64,000 nt of DNA, from positions 1 through 64,000 of the forward strand of contig BDSI01000189.1 of assembly GCA_003117195.1 (NCBI GenBank). Direction: 5' to 3'. The notes beneath the pieces are model-generated. The model had not been told where the DNA came from and made no database searches. It saw only the letters and a list, made by a program, of their open reading frames with translations. The DNA is from Eudorina sp. 2006-703-Eu-15 (lineage: Eukaryota > Chlorophyta > Chlorophyceae > Chlamydomonadales > Volvocaceae). Both the position numbers and the translations under genes were made by a program. Positions 1 through 12,406 of the stretch are shown one piece after another; positions within the stretch are counted from its first letter, which is position 1, and every line of letters begins with the position of its first letter.

Positions 1-110
1 GGTAGCCGTTGGAGGATTTGCCGTTGGTCAGCGGGCCGTGGTACTTCATCCTCGTATACCACATCCCGTTCTTGAATGTCCGCTTGCAGATTTCGTAGGG
101 TTGTCCCCCG
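1..110 (-). CDS. C-terminal exon of unidentified protein, repeat copy 1 (clipped)
   Basis: This is the same exon as at 2655-2829, cut by the window start. The 3' splice site is present (pyrimidine-rich tract then CAG at 113-111 on the minus strand). Near the splice site copy 1 has one extra G and one fewer C than copy 2, so it reads GGQPYEI rather than GDNPYEI while keeping the length. The difference is probably two homopolymer errors. The protein family is not recognised. Confidence 0.45.
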
Positions 111-1472
111 CTGCCAAATAGAAAACCAGTTCGGGCATCGGTGCTAGCTAGTGTGCCTGCGTGCATTACATACGTACATTCGTGAGCAGCATATATAGGT
201 AGGTTACATAGTATCGATCAACGACTTGCTTGGGCTCTCAGTCGTCAGTCGTCATTAATCGTACGTAGATGAGAGCCCAAGCATCACGCACCAGACCGTA
301 TCCCACGCATGCACCCACCTCGCGTGTCGGCTCGCAGCGTGGCTTCGCGTCAGGACAAGCAAGCAAGACTGGCGAGCAGCGAGCAGGCGACGGAGCGAGA
401 GTAGTGCAGCAGCAGCTATAAACTATATCGATGAACAGACCCCTGATGAATTCAAAGTGTTGCTATGTGCATTCGGTGGGCTGGCTAGCTTTTATATATT
501 GTCTCCAACAAACAAAGCGTACCATGCATCCGGCAGAACCTGAAAGACGGAAGGCAGGCGAGGGCCGCCGGCGGGCAGCAGCAGCGTACAGTGGGCCCCG
601 AGGTAAGAGTAGGTAGGCGCGCCGCTGTTTGGTAGGTACGTACGACTAAAGCCCAAGGACCTGCTGCAGGTTTTCTGCTATGGTAGGTTGATCATGTATA
701 TCTGGGTGGCTGCAAGCAAACGACTTTCCGTTTGCTTGTTATGGACGGTGGTGGAACCCTACCTGTGGAACCTCAATGTGCACGGGCTGCAACACTAACA
801 TATGTGTTCCTAATATTATTAATCCATATCGCGTATGACAAAACTATTAACAAAGGCCCGGTGGTTCCGTGCTCAGCAAGTAACAAACGTACTCTCCCAC
901 AACCACACAATAGCCCGTTTGATAGCATTATAAATTTGAGTTGCGTAGAGTATCATAACTGCGGCGGAGCACACTCGAGCGCAATCGTGATGATGGGTCG
1001 ATCGGCCGTCCAACATTGCTGCGCTCTGCCGCATTGCAAGAGTCCATATACTCAACGCATTCCATATGAAGATAATAATCATTGTGTCAAATTATTGTGA
1101 GTCATTGCGGCTTTAACCGATGGGCCTCTTTAAATTGACAGCCAGGGAAATGACCCACAGGAAAGTAAATTCTGAACACACGAGACTTACGTACATAGTC
1201 AATATGCGGCAGCAGTTTAACAGGCCTTTGTCCTGCGTGCGTGACGCTCCCGAATGAAGTGTCGGTCCCCGATCGGTTGCTCAATCCGTCACAACCAGCA
1301 GCTTTCCGAAAGGGCTTGCACATACACGGCGCACTTTTGATCGCGATATGGCAAAGTTGCTTCTTAACAGCGGGGTGATGTTGGGCAACCGGGCGCTGGA
1401 TCGTTGAGGAGCTGTCGTACGGACGACGACCGCTCGAAGCGCCGTACACCACACGGCAAGCCCGCTGCCTGC

Positions 1473-1870
1473 TCCCATCAAGTGCTACACTACTGGTATT
1501 TGCGCGCAACGCCTGTTCCCAGCAGGCGGTTGCGGGTTGCTACCCTCACATGCTGCCCCTCCCACCGACTGCAACTGCTACCGTACACTGATTCCCCAGT
1601 AGGCGGCTACGGGCTGTAACACGACGTGGGGCCATCAAATCCATGCTGCTCTCTCCCACCAACTGCTACACTGGTTTATGCGCAACGCCCGTTCGCAGCA
1701 GGCGGGTACGTGTTGCTACGTAGAACGTGATCCGAGCCCTCTCCCATCAACTGTTCGACCATGCAGCCATCCTTCCGTCCCTCTCCCACCGATTGTAACT
1801 GCTACACTGGTTTCGCGCGCATCACGGACGTCATCCGTTCCCGGCAGGCTGCCACGCACGGGCTGCAACA
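1473..1870. repeat. Degenerate ~90-bp minisatellite inside the 2.7-kb unit
   Basis: Four to five diverged repeats begin CTCCCAYCRA-CTGC near 1473, 1558, 1653, 1740 and 1782. Each carries CGCAACGCC-GTTCCCAGCAGGCGG-like and CGGGCTGCAAC-like blocks. The equivalent block in copy 2 starts near 4197; copy 3 is truncated before it. The internal copies are far more diverged from one another than the 2.7-kb units are, so the minisatellite predates the large tandem duplication. Confidence 0.6.
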
Positions 1871-2654
1871 AGTTAATGCGGGGCCATGCGTGCGTGCAAG
1901 GAATTGTTGTTCCACTGCTACGTTGCTGTTTTTTGTGCAATGTCCGTTCCCAGCAGCAGGCGACCCTCCAGCTCGGAAGCAACCAAGCCCCGCAGCAGGC
2001 CGCCGCCAAGCCTCATTGCCGCCCGCACCCTACCAGGGACGTATTATGGCTACACTGACCACTGGCAATTGTCAGACCAGCAATCAGACACGCACATTGC
2101 TCCACCTACCGACGGGTGGCGGGGTTTCCGCCACCCTGTGATTCTGTACGTTCATTAGGCTGCTGACTGACGGATGAATATGAGCAATATGATGCAGACG
2201 GTGCCAATCAAGGAGACAAGTAAGCCATCCAAGTCTCGCTCACGCAAAGCTCAGCCTTACATTGTTACAGGAAATTGTCGAGCGAGTATGGCGGATTGAT
2301 GGAGTACGCTGCTGTGATCGCTGTTCTGATCCTAAACCACTGCACGCAGTCAAGAGTCAACCCCATATCACTAACGAGAAGCAGCAGAAGTACAACCAAC
2401 ACGACGGACTCGAGCACATACAACGAATGATGAAGACTGTATGTACCATCCAGTTCATCATACATCAACTACATACCCACAATGTCCAAAATGAAGTGGG
2501 TACGTACTTGTCGCTCGTCCGCTCGCGCGTCACACCAACTAACTGACAACATGCTATGCGTGCTCAGCTTGGGCTGCTGATGAGCCTGTTTCATTCGTTC
2601 TATCTCCGTCTTGCTTATTTGCGACGGAAACAGTGATAGCTAGGTAGGTTAAAG

Positions 2655-2829
2655 TCAACCGCTAACCTCAATAACCAACTTAGCCCCTTCCGGCAGGTGT
2701 CTAGCCGACTGCTCAGTCAGGTAGCCGTTGGAGGATTTGCCGTTGGTCAGCGGGCCGTGGTACTTCATCCTCGTATACCACATCCCGTTCTTGAATGTCC
2801 GCTTGCAGATTTCGTAGGGGTTGTCCCCG
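2655..2829 (-). CDS. C-terminal exon of unidentified protein, repeat copy 2
   Basis: A minus-strand exon runs from a clear acceptor (ttttctatttggcag) to a TGA stop at 2657-2655. If entered in phase 2 it encodes 57 residues beginning GDNPYEICKRTF, containing GMWYTRMKYHGPLTNG, and ending KLVIEVSG. The composition is varied and protein-like, unlike the low-complexity ORFs around it, and the same reading is kept in the other copies. I do not recognise the family. Upstream exons of this gene were not found inside the 2.7-kb unit, so the gene may be only a fragment captured by the repeat, or the complete gene may lie outside the window to the left. Confidence 0.5.
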
Positions 2830-5445
2830 CTGCCAAATAGAAAACCAGTTCGGGCATCGGTGGCTAGCTAGTGTGCCTGCGTGCATTACATACGTACATT
2901 CGTGAGGCAGCATATATAGGTAGGTTACATAGGTATCGATCAACGACTTGCTTGGGCTCTCAGTCGTCAGTCGTCATTAATCGTACGTAGATTGAGAGCC
3001 CAAGCATCACGCACCAGACCGTATCCCACGCATGCACCCACCTCGCGTGTCGGCTCGCAGCGTGGCTTCGCGTCAGGACAAGCAAGCAAGACTGGCGAGC
3101 AGCGAGCAGGCGACGGAGCGAGAGTAGTGCAGCAGCAGCTATAAACTATATCGATGAACAGACCCCTGATGAATTCAAAGTGTTGCTATGTGCATTCGGG
3201 TGGGCTGGCTAGCTTTTATATATTGTCTCCAACAAACAAAGCGTACCATGCATCCGGCAGAACCTGAAAGACGGAAGGCAGGCGAGGGCCCGCCGGCGGG
3301 CAGCAGCAGCGTACAGTGGGCCCGAGGTAAGAGTAGGTAGGCGCGCCGCTGTTTGGTAGGTACGTACGACTAAAGCCCAAGGACCTGCTGCAGGTTTTCT
3401 GCTATGGTAGGTTGATCATGTATATCTGGGTGGCTGCAAGCAAACGACTTTCCGTTTGCTTGTTATGGACGGTGGTGGAACCCTACCTGTGGAACCTCAA
3501 TGTGCACGGGCTGCAACACTAACATATGTGTTCCTAATATTATTAATCCATATCGCGTATGACAAAACTATTAACAAAGGCCCCGGTGGTTCCGTGCTCA
3601 GCAAGTAACAAACGTACTCTCCCACAACCACACAATAGCCCGTTTGATAGCATTATAAATTTGAGTTGCGTAGAGTATCATAACTGCGGCGGAGCACACT
3701 CGAGCGCAATCGTGATGATGGGTCGATCGGCCGTCCAACATTGCTGCGCTCTGCCGCATTGCAAGAGTCCATATACTCAACGCATTCCATATGAAGATAA
3801 TAATCATTGTGTCAAATTATTGTGAGTCATTGCGGCTTTAACCGATGGGCCTCTTTAAATTGACAGCCAGGGAAATGACCCACAGGAAAGTAAATTCTGA
3901 ACACACGAGACTTACGTACATAGTCAATATGCGGCAGCAGTTTAACAGGCCTTTGTCCTGCGTGCGTGACGCTCCCGAATGAAGTGTCGGTCCCCGATCG
4001 GTTGCTCAATCCGTCACAACCAGCAGCTTTCCGAAAGGGCTTGCACATACACGGCGCACTTTTGATCGCGATATGGCAAAGTTGCTTCTTAACAGCGGGG
4101 TGATGTTGGGCAACCGGGCGCTAGATCGTTGAGGAGCTGTCGTACGGACGACGACCGCTCGAAGCGCCGTACACCACACGGCAAGCCCGCTGCCTGCTCC
4201 CATCAAGTGCTACACTACTGGTATTTGCGCGCAACGCCTGTTCCCAGCAGGCGGTTGCGGGTTGCTACCCTCACATGCTGCCCCCTCCCACCGACTGCAA
4301 CTGCTACCGTACACTGATTCCCCAGTAGGCGGCTACGGGCTGTAACACGACGTGGGGCCATCAAATCCATGCTGCTCTCTCCCACCAACTGCTACACTGG
4401 TTTATGCGCAACGCCCGTTCGCAGCAGGCGGGTACGTGTTGCTACGTAGAACGTGATCCGAGCCCTCTCCCATCAACTGTTCGACCATGCAGCCATCCTT
4501 CCGTCCCTCTCCCACCGATTGTAACTGCTACACTGGTTTCGCGCGCATCACGGACGTCATCCGTTCCCGGCAGGCTGCCACGCACGGGCTGCAACAAGTT
4601 AATGCGGGGCCATGCGTGCGTGCAAGGAATTGTTGTTCCACTGCTACGTTGCTGTTTTTTGTGCAATGTCCGTTCCCAGCAGCAGGCGACCCTCCAGCTC
4701 GGAAGCAACCAAGCCCCGCAGCAGGCCGCCGCCAAGCCTCATTGCCGCCCGCACCCTACCAGGGACGTATTATGGCTACACTGACCACTGGCAATTGTCA
4801 GACCAGCAATCAGACACGCACATTGCTCCACCTACCGACGGGTGGCGGGGTTTCCGCCACCCTGTGATTCTGTACGTTCATTAGGCTGCTGACTGACGGA
4901 TGAATATGAGCAATATGATGCAGACGGTGCCAATCAAGGAGACAAGTAAGCCATCCAAGTCTCGCTCACGCAAAGCTCAGCCTTACATTGTTACAGGAAA
5001 TTGTCGAGCGAGTATGGCGGATTGATGGAGTACGCTGCTGTGATCGCTGTTCTGATCCTAAACCACTGCACGCAGTCAAGAGTCAACCCCATATCACTAA
5101 CGAGAAGCAGCAGAAGTACAACCAACACGACGGACTCGAGCACATACAACGAATGATGAAGACTGTATGTACCATCCAGTTCATCATACATCAACTACAT
5201 ACCCACAATGTCCAAAATGAAGTGGGTACGTACTTGTCGCTCGTCCGCTCGCGCGTCACACCAACTAACTGACAACATGCTATGCGTGCTCAGCTTGGGC
5301 TGCTGATGAGCCTGTTTCATTCGTTCTATCTCCGTCTTGCTTATTTGCGACGGAAACAGTGATAGCTAGGTAGGTTAAAGTCAACCGCTAACCTCAATAA
5401 CCAACTTAGCCCCTTCCGGCAGGTGTCTAGCCGACTGCTCAGTCA
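2720..5445. repeat. 2.7-kb tandem repeat unit, copy 2
   Basis: Full-length middle copy of the array (2,726 bp). It is the best reference copy: the coding exon at its left end reads in frame from a good 3' splice site, whereas copy 3 has lost one base there. Short ORFs on both strands, such as 4404-4784 (+) and 4988-5272 (+), are kept in copies 1 and 2 simply because the DNA is nearly identical; none resembles a known protein. Confidence 0.95.
2949..3006. repeat. 14-bp perfect inverted repeat with ~30-nt loop
   Basis: Arms TGCTTGGGCTCTCA (2949-2962) and its exact complement (2993-3006) flank a ~30-nt loop that contains a CGTACG palindrome. The same structure occurs in copy 1 (227-283) and copy 3 (5674-5731). 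It could form a hairpin or cruciform; its role is unknown. Confidence 0.7.
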
Positions 5446-5554
5446 GGTAGCCGTTGGAGGATTTGCCGTTGGTCAGCGGGCCGTGGTACTTCATCCTCGT
5501 ATACCACATCCCGTTCTTGAATGTCCGCTTGCAGATTTCGTAGGGTTGTCCCCG
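5381..5554 (-). CDS. C-terminal exon of unidentified protein, repeat copy 3 (1-nt shorter)
   Basis: Same exon as at 2655-2829, but 174 rather than 175 nt because one C is missing just after the 3' splice site. Entered in the same phase it would be frameshifted. The downstream frame is open and identical, ending KLVIEVSG then TGA at 5383-5381. Either the copy is broken or the missing C is an assembly error; the latter is plausible because the change is in a short homopolymer. Confidence 0.45.
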   Translation of the reverse strand, partial: RGQPYEICKRTFKNGMWYTRMKYHGPLTNGKSSNGYLTEQSARHLPEGAKLVIEVSG

Positions 5555-6771
5555 CTGCCAAATAGAAAACCAGTTCGGGCATCGGTGGCTAGCTAGTGTG
5601 CCTGCGTGCATTACATACGTACATTCGTGAGGCAGCATATATAGGTAGGTTACATAGGTATCGATCAACGACTTGCTTGGGCTCTCAGTCGTCAGTCGTC
5701 ATTAATCGTACGTAGATTGAGAGCCCAAGCATCACGCACCAGACCGTATCCCACGCATGCACCCACCTCGCGTGTCGGCTCGCAGCGTGGCTTCGCGTCA
5801 GGACAAGCAAGCAAGACTGGCGAGCAGCGAGCAGGCGACGGAGCGAGAGTAGTGCAGCAGCAGCTATAAACTATATCGATGAACAGACCCCTGATGAATT
5901 CAAAGTGTTGCTATGTGCATTCGGGTGGGCTGGCTAGCTTTTATATATTGTCTCCAACAAACAAAGCGTACCATGCATCCGGCGGAACCTGAACGACGGA
6001 AGGCAGGCGAGGGCCCGCCGGCGGGCAGCAGCAGCGTACCGAGGTAAGAGTAGCAGGCGCGCCGCTGTTTGGTAGGTACGTACGACTAAAGCCCCAAGGA
6101 CCTGCTGCAGGTTTTCTGCTATGGTAGGTTGATCATGTATATCTGGGTGGCTGCAAGCAAACGACTTTCCGTTTGCTTGTTATGGACGGTGGTGGAACCC
6201 TACCTGTGGAACCTCAATGTGCACGGGCTGCAACACTAACATATGTGTTCCTAATATTATTAATCCATATCGCGTATGACAAAACTATTAACAAAGGCCC
6301 CGGTGGTTCCGTGCTCAGCAAGTAACAAACGTACTCTCCCACAACCACACAATAGCCCGTTTGATAGTATTATAAATTTGAGTTGCGTAGAGTATCATAA
6401 CTGCGGCGGAGCACACTCGAGCGCAATCGTGATGATGGGTCGATCGGCCGTCCAACATTGCTGCGCTCTGCCGCATTGCAAGAGTCCATATACTCAACGC
6501 ATTCCATATGAAGATAATAATCATTGTGTCAAATTATTGTGAGTCATTGCGGCTTTAACCGATGGGCCTCTTTAAATTGACAGCCAGGGAAATGACCCAC
6601 AGGAAAGTAAATTCTGAACACACGAGACTTACGTACATAGTCAATATGCGGCAGCAGTTTAACAGGCCTTTGTCCTGCGTGCGTGACGCTCCCGAATGAA
6701 GTGTCGGTCCCCGATCGGTTGCTCAATCCGTCACAACCAGCAGCTTTCCGAAAGGGCTTGCACATACACGG
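5446..6771. repeat. 2.7-kb tandem repeat unit, copy 3 (truncated)
   Basis: Third copy, cut off after about 1,326 bp. Copies 1 and 2 continue past the shared sequence at about 1331 and 4056, while copy 3 switches at about 6772 to unrelated CCCTGGC-rich DNA that forms the 3' flank of the SET gene. The array therefore ends abruptly about 130 bp beyond the stop codon of that convergently placed gene. Copy 3 also has small deletions near 6040-6055 relative to the others. Confidence 0.93.
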
Positions 6772-6902
6772 CACCACTACCACTACCCCTCTCGCGCCCA
6801 TAGCTGGGGTTCCCTGACCCTAGCCCTGGCCCTGCCCCCGGCCCTGGCCCTAGCCCTAGGGATGGTCGGCGCACGTCCATTGCGCCGTGCCCCCATCTTG
6901 GG

Positions 6903-9900
6903 TTATACCCCCGCGTACTGCCGCAGCAGCTCCTCCGCCGCCGCCAACAGCTCCTTGTGCTCCACCCGCGCACGCACCGCCGCGTACAGCCGCCCCGCTC
7001 GACGGGCCGTACGACACACGGGACCGGCTGCGCTGCTTCCGCCGCCGCCGCGAGACCCGGGGGCCGGCGCGTCAGGGTCGGCCTCCGTGGCCCCTGCTGC
7101 TGCGCTGGACCCGGAGCCCTGTACGGCGGAATCCTGCTCCGAAACCGTTGCCGGCGCCGCAGCCGCGGTGGCAGGGCCAGCAGCGCTCGTTGGGTCCTCC
7201 GCCGGAAGGACATCGGATCTAGATCCGGATTCGGAATTCTCAGGTGGGACCCGGTCCTGCCCGCCTCCTCCAACAGCTACCCCCGCATCCGCGCTGGTCA
7301 CCCCGGCGGATGGCTGCGGGGCCTGCCCCCGCCTGCCCCTGGCCTTGGCCGGCCGTTCCGCTGTCGCTGCCGCCGCCGCAGCAGCTTCCGCCGGCAGAGG
7401 CCACGGCGGCCGCGACGCCGCTTCGGCGGCGGGCGGCGCTGCTGCAGGTGCGGCGTCGGTGACGGCGGCCGGTGGCGCCGAATGTACGGACGGTACGGCA
7501 ACTGGGTCCAAGGACAGCGCGGGCCCGGCGGCGAAGCCGCTGACCCTGCCCCCCAGTATGTCGTCCAGGAGGGCCCGGTCCTGCTCCAGGGAGGTAGGCA
7601 GGCTGTCCGTACAGTGCCGTACGAGTTTGTGCCAGAGGCCCGCCACGATGCGTTGCGTGGCGGGGGTGGTGCCGCCCGTGGCCCCAGCCCCCAACGTGGC
7701 CCGGGGGGAGAGGAGCCCGACGGCGGCTCTGCGGGGCATGTCAGGGAGGTCAGGTATAGCCATGCTGACATTACCAAAATGAAATGTCAAATGAGGCACC
7801 CTGACCGCTGCGGCCGAGATGTTGCCATGGGCACGAGGACAACAGCAAAATACAGTACGGTACGGTACACTGCCGCGCAGCGCGGTACGACGTACGCGTC
7901 TGAACGGCTTAAATTCCTGGGAGCGTGGGAGCCGCAAGGGGTTCGTAACCTGGGGTGACGCCCCCAACCACACAAGATGGCATGCCGGCCCCAACAACCT
8001 CATTCTAGCGCCTCTGCTGTTATGGCCGCTGTCGAGGTTCCTGCGGGTTAAAACTGCAGCAGCTGTGTGCGCAGCAAAGCACCTTCGGCGTCTTCAGTGC
8101 CGCAACCAGTCCATCCGGCAGCCAGCCAGTCAGTCCGTCCGGTCCGTCAGTTAGTCAGTCAGTCAGTCAGTCAGCCCGGGAGCCGCTCTCACCTCAACCG
8201 GCCGCTGAAGAGGACGTCCTCCTCCGCCTCCGCCTCCGAGGCCGCGCCCACCTCACCATTCCCCGGCAGCAAAACCGATTCCGCGAGCGCCCCTCCGCCC
8301 CCCTCCCGCCCCGCCTCCGACTCGACCTCTGTCTCCACCTCCGCCGCCTCCGCTCCCGCCGCCGCAGCGACCGCCGGCGGCTGCTGCGGGGCCGCCAACA
8401 ACAACATCTGCCGCTGCCGCTGCCGGCGACGCAGTATGGCCCGGGCCGCCGCCTCGAGACGCGGTCGCTCCAGGGGCAGCAACTTGTCGGCGCCCGGCAG
8501 CTCAACGTCACCGTCGTACGGATTCGCCGTCGTCACAAAGCCGTAATCGGCCATGAGCTCCAGGGAGGAGCGGTCGTACCCGTAGTCAACGGTCAACGGC
8601 TCGCCGGCGGGGATGGGCCGCCGCGGCAACAGGACCACCCTGGCGGGCGGGGCGATCCGGAAATGAAGAGGGATATGTGTGGCTGTGTGTTTCGTAAGGA
8701 ACCCGCCCGAACCGTGTGTGCGTGTGTGCGTGTGGACATCTAAGAGCGAAGCGTTCTCCGGGAGGCTGCAAAGGGGGGCCATTGACACGGGCGTGGACAC
8801 GTCTAGAGCCCACCCAGCACACCGTTAGCATCGGGATGCTGCCGTACATGGCAGCAACCCTTCGGCAGCCTTACCTGGAGCGATCGGTTGTCAGTTGTAT
8901 GACGCAATTGGGGTCGTTGCTGTGGTTGGCCAGATCCACCACGGGCGCCAACACGGATACGACGGGACCCACGGGCCGCTGGGTCCGTCCTGGTCCGCCT
9001 GCGGCGGTGGAACCGGATCCAGATCCAGATCCTGCCGTCGCCCCCACGGGAAACTCCACCGCCCTGCTGCGCACCTGCGAGTTCCACGGTGGCCCCAGTG
9101 ACTCAGCCTTCCGGGGCTGGGCAAGGAAGACGTGGAGCGCATGGGACCGCCGCACGTGCCCCTCCCCCGGCCCCCCCGTGTGCGCTCCAGGGACCCACAA
9201 CAGCGTCAGGGGCCCCCAACTGCCAACCCCGGTGCATCCCCCGACTTGCATTTCCCTCCATGGCGGCCAGGCGAGGTGCGGCGCACCTTCATCATCACCG
9301 GCTGCAACCGGCTCCCTTCCCCCGGACCCCTCAAGTCGACTTGGACAGCGAAACCGTCTTCCCCCGACCCCCGGTGATGGGTGATGGGTGATGGCGGTAT
9401 CTCCCCAACCGCCCCAGCCTCCTTCCCCCTTGTTTCTTCACCGGACCTTTGCTCTAGCAGCAGCGCAGTGTAAATATGTCTACCAATTTCCTATAGCCTT
9501 CCCCCTCCTCCCCCAGTCTCCCCCCTTCCTCCCCCCCGTCCCCCCCTCCCCCCCTCCAACCCCGCCACCGGCTCACCACCGCCAGCGCCCACATGGTGTC
9601 CTCCAGTCGGTCCGCCAGACCCAACCGACGTAAGGCCCCACTGGAGATGCTCAGCCACTGGCTGTGGGCCCACCGAGCCCAGTCGTGCTGCCTGGCGGCC
9701 TCATCCTGGGGAGGCCGTGTGAGTGTGTGTGTCCGTGTGTGTTTGTTTAGTGAGGGGTCAAAAAGAAAAAAGAAACAGCCCAGACACAGGGGGGGGAGGG
9801 AGGAGGAGGGGGAAAGGCCCGCGGGGAGGCGGAATAGCGGCCGACACACAGCCAGGGTACAACAGCCGCGGATCGCAGCCGGGCTTGGAGGTCAGCAGCG

Positions 9901-11154
9901 GCACGACAAGCGGTGTACGGCGACAGCATTGGCGGCCGTGGATCCGATTGGATCCAGATCGATTGGTGACCCAGATCAACGCGGTTGGTGGTGGCCGCAT
10001 GGGTATGTAATGGGTCGCATCCGGTAATTAGAATCCTTTTCACCATTGCGCCACCATTGCGCCAGGACTCGTATGGACAAAGATGCCGCGTCAAACGAAC
10101 AGGTTTGGTGGCATATGTGGTGGCGGCACCTCGTCCAAATGTCGTACTGACCCGTAGATGGGGCAGCTGCAGCGAGACGAGCTCCCCTGGAGTGTAGCAC
10201 AGCAGGCAGCTGAGCTCCAGGAAGGGCGGCAGCAGCGCCTCGCAGTACTTCCGCCAAGCCTGGTTGCCGTACTTGCGGACCCAGAGCAGCAGTACAGCCA
10301 GGATGAGGAGCTGGGGGTCCGGGGTATCCTGGATAAGGCCCCCGACGACTGCGGGAGGGAGGGAGGGAGGGAGGCGGGGAGGAGAGGACGCTGCCCGGTA
10401 AATGGGTTGCGAGTAAATGTTAGCCTATTTGACATGATGACATCTGGGTCGAGGCACCCAGCGGGGCAGCCGCAAGGTGGGAACGCAAAACGCGGCAGCA
10501 AATCTCAGCCATGTCAAGTTGTAACGTATCTGCTCATGTCAGTGCTAGCATCCATATCATCGTATTTCGGAACTCAACAGTGGTGGGGTAGCCCCGAGTC
10601 GCTTGACGAGGGGTGCCGGACAGGCGGGGATGGGTGGGGTGGTGATGTGCGTTGGGTTCCCAAGCTCACGACGCTGCCGGGGGCCCACAGTGCCCACCCC
10701 CATGCCGGCTGTGTGGCTCGTGAAGGTTGTTGCCTGTCTTACCCTCGATGGCCTTTTTGACGTTAGCTGGCATCTCCGGGGGGGTGAGCACCGACAACTG
10801 GCCACCATCCTCATCGACGGACACAGCCAGGGTGCTGCTGATGGGGACCGTAACCAACGCCGCACTACGCACCGCTTCCGACGCCACGAGACCTCTGATG
10901 TCGTCAGGACCGTGGAACCCGAGCGATGCGACGCTGTCGATTTCCAAGCCGTCGATGACGCGGTCCAACGACAGAGCCTGTTCTCGTTGCTGACGACCTA
11001 ATGGCGCAGATATAACTGCCAAAGAGCTGAATGTTTTGGCGCCATGCCGGATAGTGATTTGCAACGTCTGCCGTCGTCGGGCCACAAAGGCAGCCCTTAA
11101 CGGCGTTGATTGTTCAAGCAGCATAAGACGATGCATATTTATCGCGAGCGACAA
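6903..11154 (-). CDS. SET-domain lysine methyltransferase, Rubisco-LSMT-like
   Basis: Six exons (11154-10743, 10348-10152, 9705-9577, 9074-8875, 8639-8193, 7728-6903) join in one frame to give 736 residues. SET-domain signatures in order are an N-terminal RGLVAS block, WALAVVRSRA (~242-251), DLANHSNDPNC (~293-303, the NHS motif for S-adenosylmethionine binding) and TVDYG (~329-333, with the catalytic-type Tyr332). The C-terminal exon has the helical Rubisco-LSMT substrate-binding pattern (DSLPTSLEQDRALLDD, then RVEHKELLAAAEELL at the end). That domain is split by a ~200-residue Ala/Pro/Gly-rich insertion. The first ~50 residues are basic and Ser/Ala/Thr-containing, compatible with a plastid transit peptide. 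The family trimethylates lysines on Rubisco large subunit, aldolase or other non-histone targets; the actual substrate here is not shown. Start chosen as the first ATG; Met7 and Met11 are alternatives. Confidence 0.9.
9431..9496 (+). repeat. Intronic dispersed repeat, copy a (SET gene intron 3, antisense)
   Basis: Contains CACCGGACCTTTGCTCT, GCAGCAGCGCAG, then TATGTCTACCAATTTCCT, followed by a pyrimidine-rich tract. It is ~90% identical by eye to copy b. It lies in the SET gene's third intron but on the opposite strand to that gene, the only copy found in antisense. Confidence 0.85.
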
Positions 11155-12406
11155 ATGGAAAGTTCCGAGCGAATAGCATCCATGGCTACGCTTTGCTCTG
11201 ACGGGATGGCCAAGTTACTAACGCCGACGGGGTTCACCGTTGTGACATGGTTTTGGCATTTGAAGAGTAGGAGAAGCCGGTTTCATCGCATCATTTCCTT
11301 ACTGAGTTGCGAACGACTGACAATGTCCGTTTTGAAAGACGAGAACAGTAATGAACAGTTGACCCGAGCAAGCATGCCACACGTAAGCTTGCTCTGATTT
11401 AAGCCTACCTACTAATCTACTACTTACGACTCAAAACTCAATGCAAAACGTTTACAGGGCCTTGGTTCTCCATCGCGACCCAAGGGTCTTACGACAAGCA
11501 GGTGGCCTGCCGTCTCTATTTCCGCTCCCCGAACTCCATTCCACCCAGAATAATGTGAGCGTCCATAAGGCCTTCTGAAGGTCTGCTTATCTAAATCTTG
11601 CAAATTCGGGCCGCGCTAATAACCGAAAGGCAGGCGAGTTGGCGCGCAGTCCACACCCGTCCACACATCCCTCAATGAAAAACACGCATGTGAGTCCAGA
11701 CCGCAACACAGTCGACCGCCGGGCTATACCTCCGCCAGGCTATACCTCCGCCGGGCTATACCGGGCTATACCTCGCCTGCCCCTGCAACCCTGGGCGCCA
11801 CGGAGAGATGCCCCCACCCTGGCTACCCGCTACACACACGCCCCTCTACCGGGCACCCACAACCCGGGCACCCACAACCCACCTTGTAACGGTTACAACA
11901 CAACCCACCTCATGGGTCCATGGTGACATGACCCACTCTCTTTCATTCATTCATTGAATCATTCATTCATTCATTCAATCCTGGCACACGCGGCAGGTCA
12001 CGAGCGCGCAATCACCCTCCGACCGCTCTACCGGGGTGCGGCGCCCAAGGCGACGGCACAGCGCAGTGCGTTCGTCGCATGTGGGCACAATGTCGGCACG
12101 TGGAAAGCGCATCACACGCAACCGCATCGCTGTCCGCCCTCCTGCCCTCCCCGTTCCTCCCGTCATTCACATGTTTTCTCTTCCTCCTCGCAGTCCACAG
12201 TCCTCATTGACGTTCTGCTGGGCCCCGCGTCCCGCGCGCGGCCGCCTCGGAATGCATCACGCCATGAATCCTCGCACCCACACACCCACATCCACATCCA
12301 CATCCGCACATCCTCATCATCACACCCACACGCGCACATGCTGCAACAATCGCCGCGACCCGAAACGGGCACCTCGAGACAGGACTCGGACCCCGCACAG
12401 CGCCCA
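11155..12406. other. Intergenic, no supportable gene
   Basis: Upstream flank of the SET gene, more AT-rich at 11155-11640. It holds a short tandem repeat of GGGCTATACCTCCGCC-like units (about 11718-11775), a duplicated GGGCACCCACAACCC block (about 11850-11878) and an ATTC tetranucleotide run (about 11941-11980). The ORFs here are short and shift composition along their length. Confidence 0.6.

Larger units (their letters stand above)
1..2719. repeat. 2.7-kb tandem repeat unit, copy 1
   Basis: The sequence that opens the window recurs at 2720 and 5446, giving a direct head-to-tail array with a period of about 2.72 kb. Copy 1 is almost identical to copies 2 and 3 but lacks several single bases in its first ~600 bp, for example near 160, 205, 211 and 478. 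This pattern looks like lower consensus quality near a contig end. The unit holds one C-terminal coding exon (minus strand), a 14-bp inverted repeat and a degenerate ~90-bp minisatellite. No transposase, RT or terminal inverted repeat was recognised, so I call it a satellite-like segmental tandem repeat rather than a mobile element. Confidence 0.95.

Noticed and set aside
1..6771. CRISPR array or transposon for the 2.7-kb repeats
   Set aside because: Units are kilobases long, directly abutting and without spacers, terminal inverted repeats, target duplications or transposase/RT motifs.
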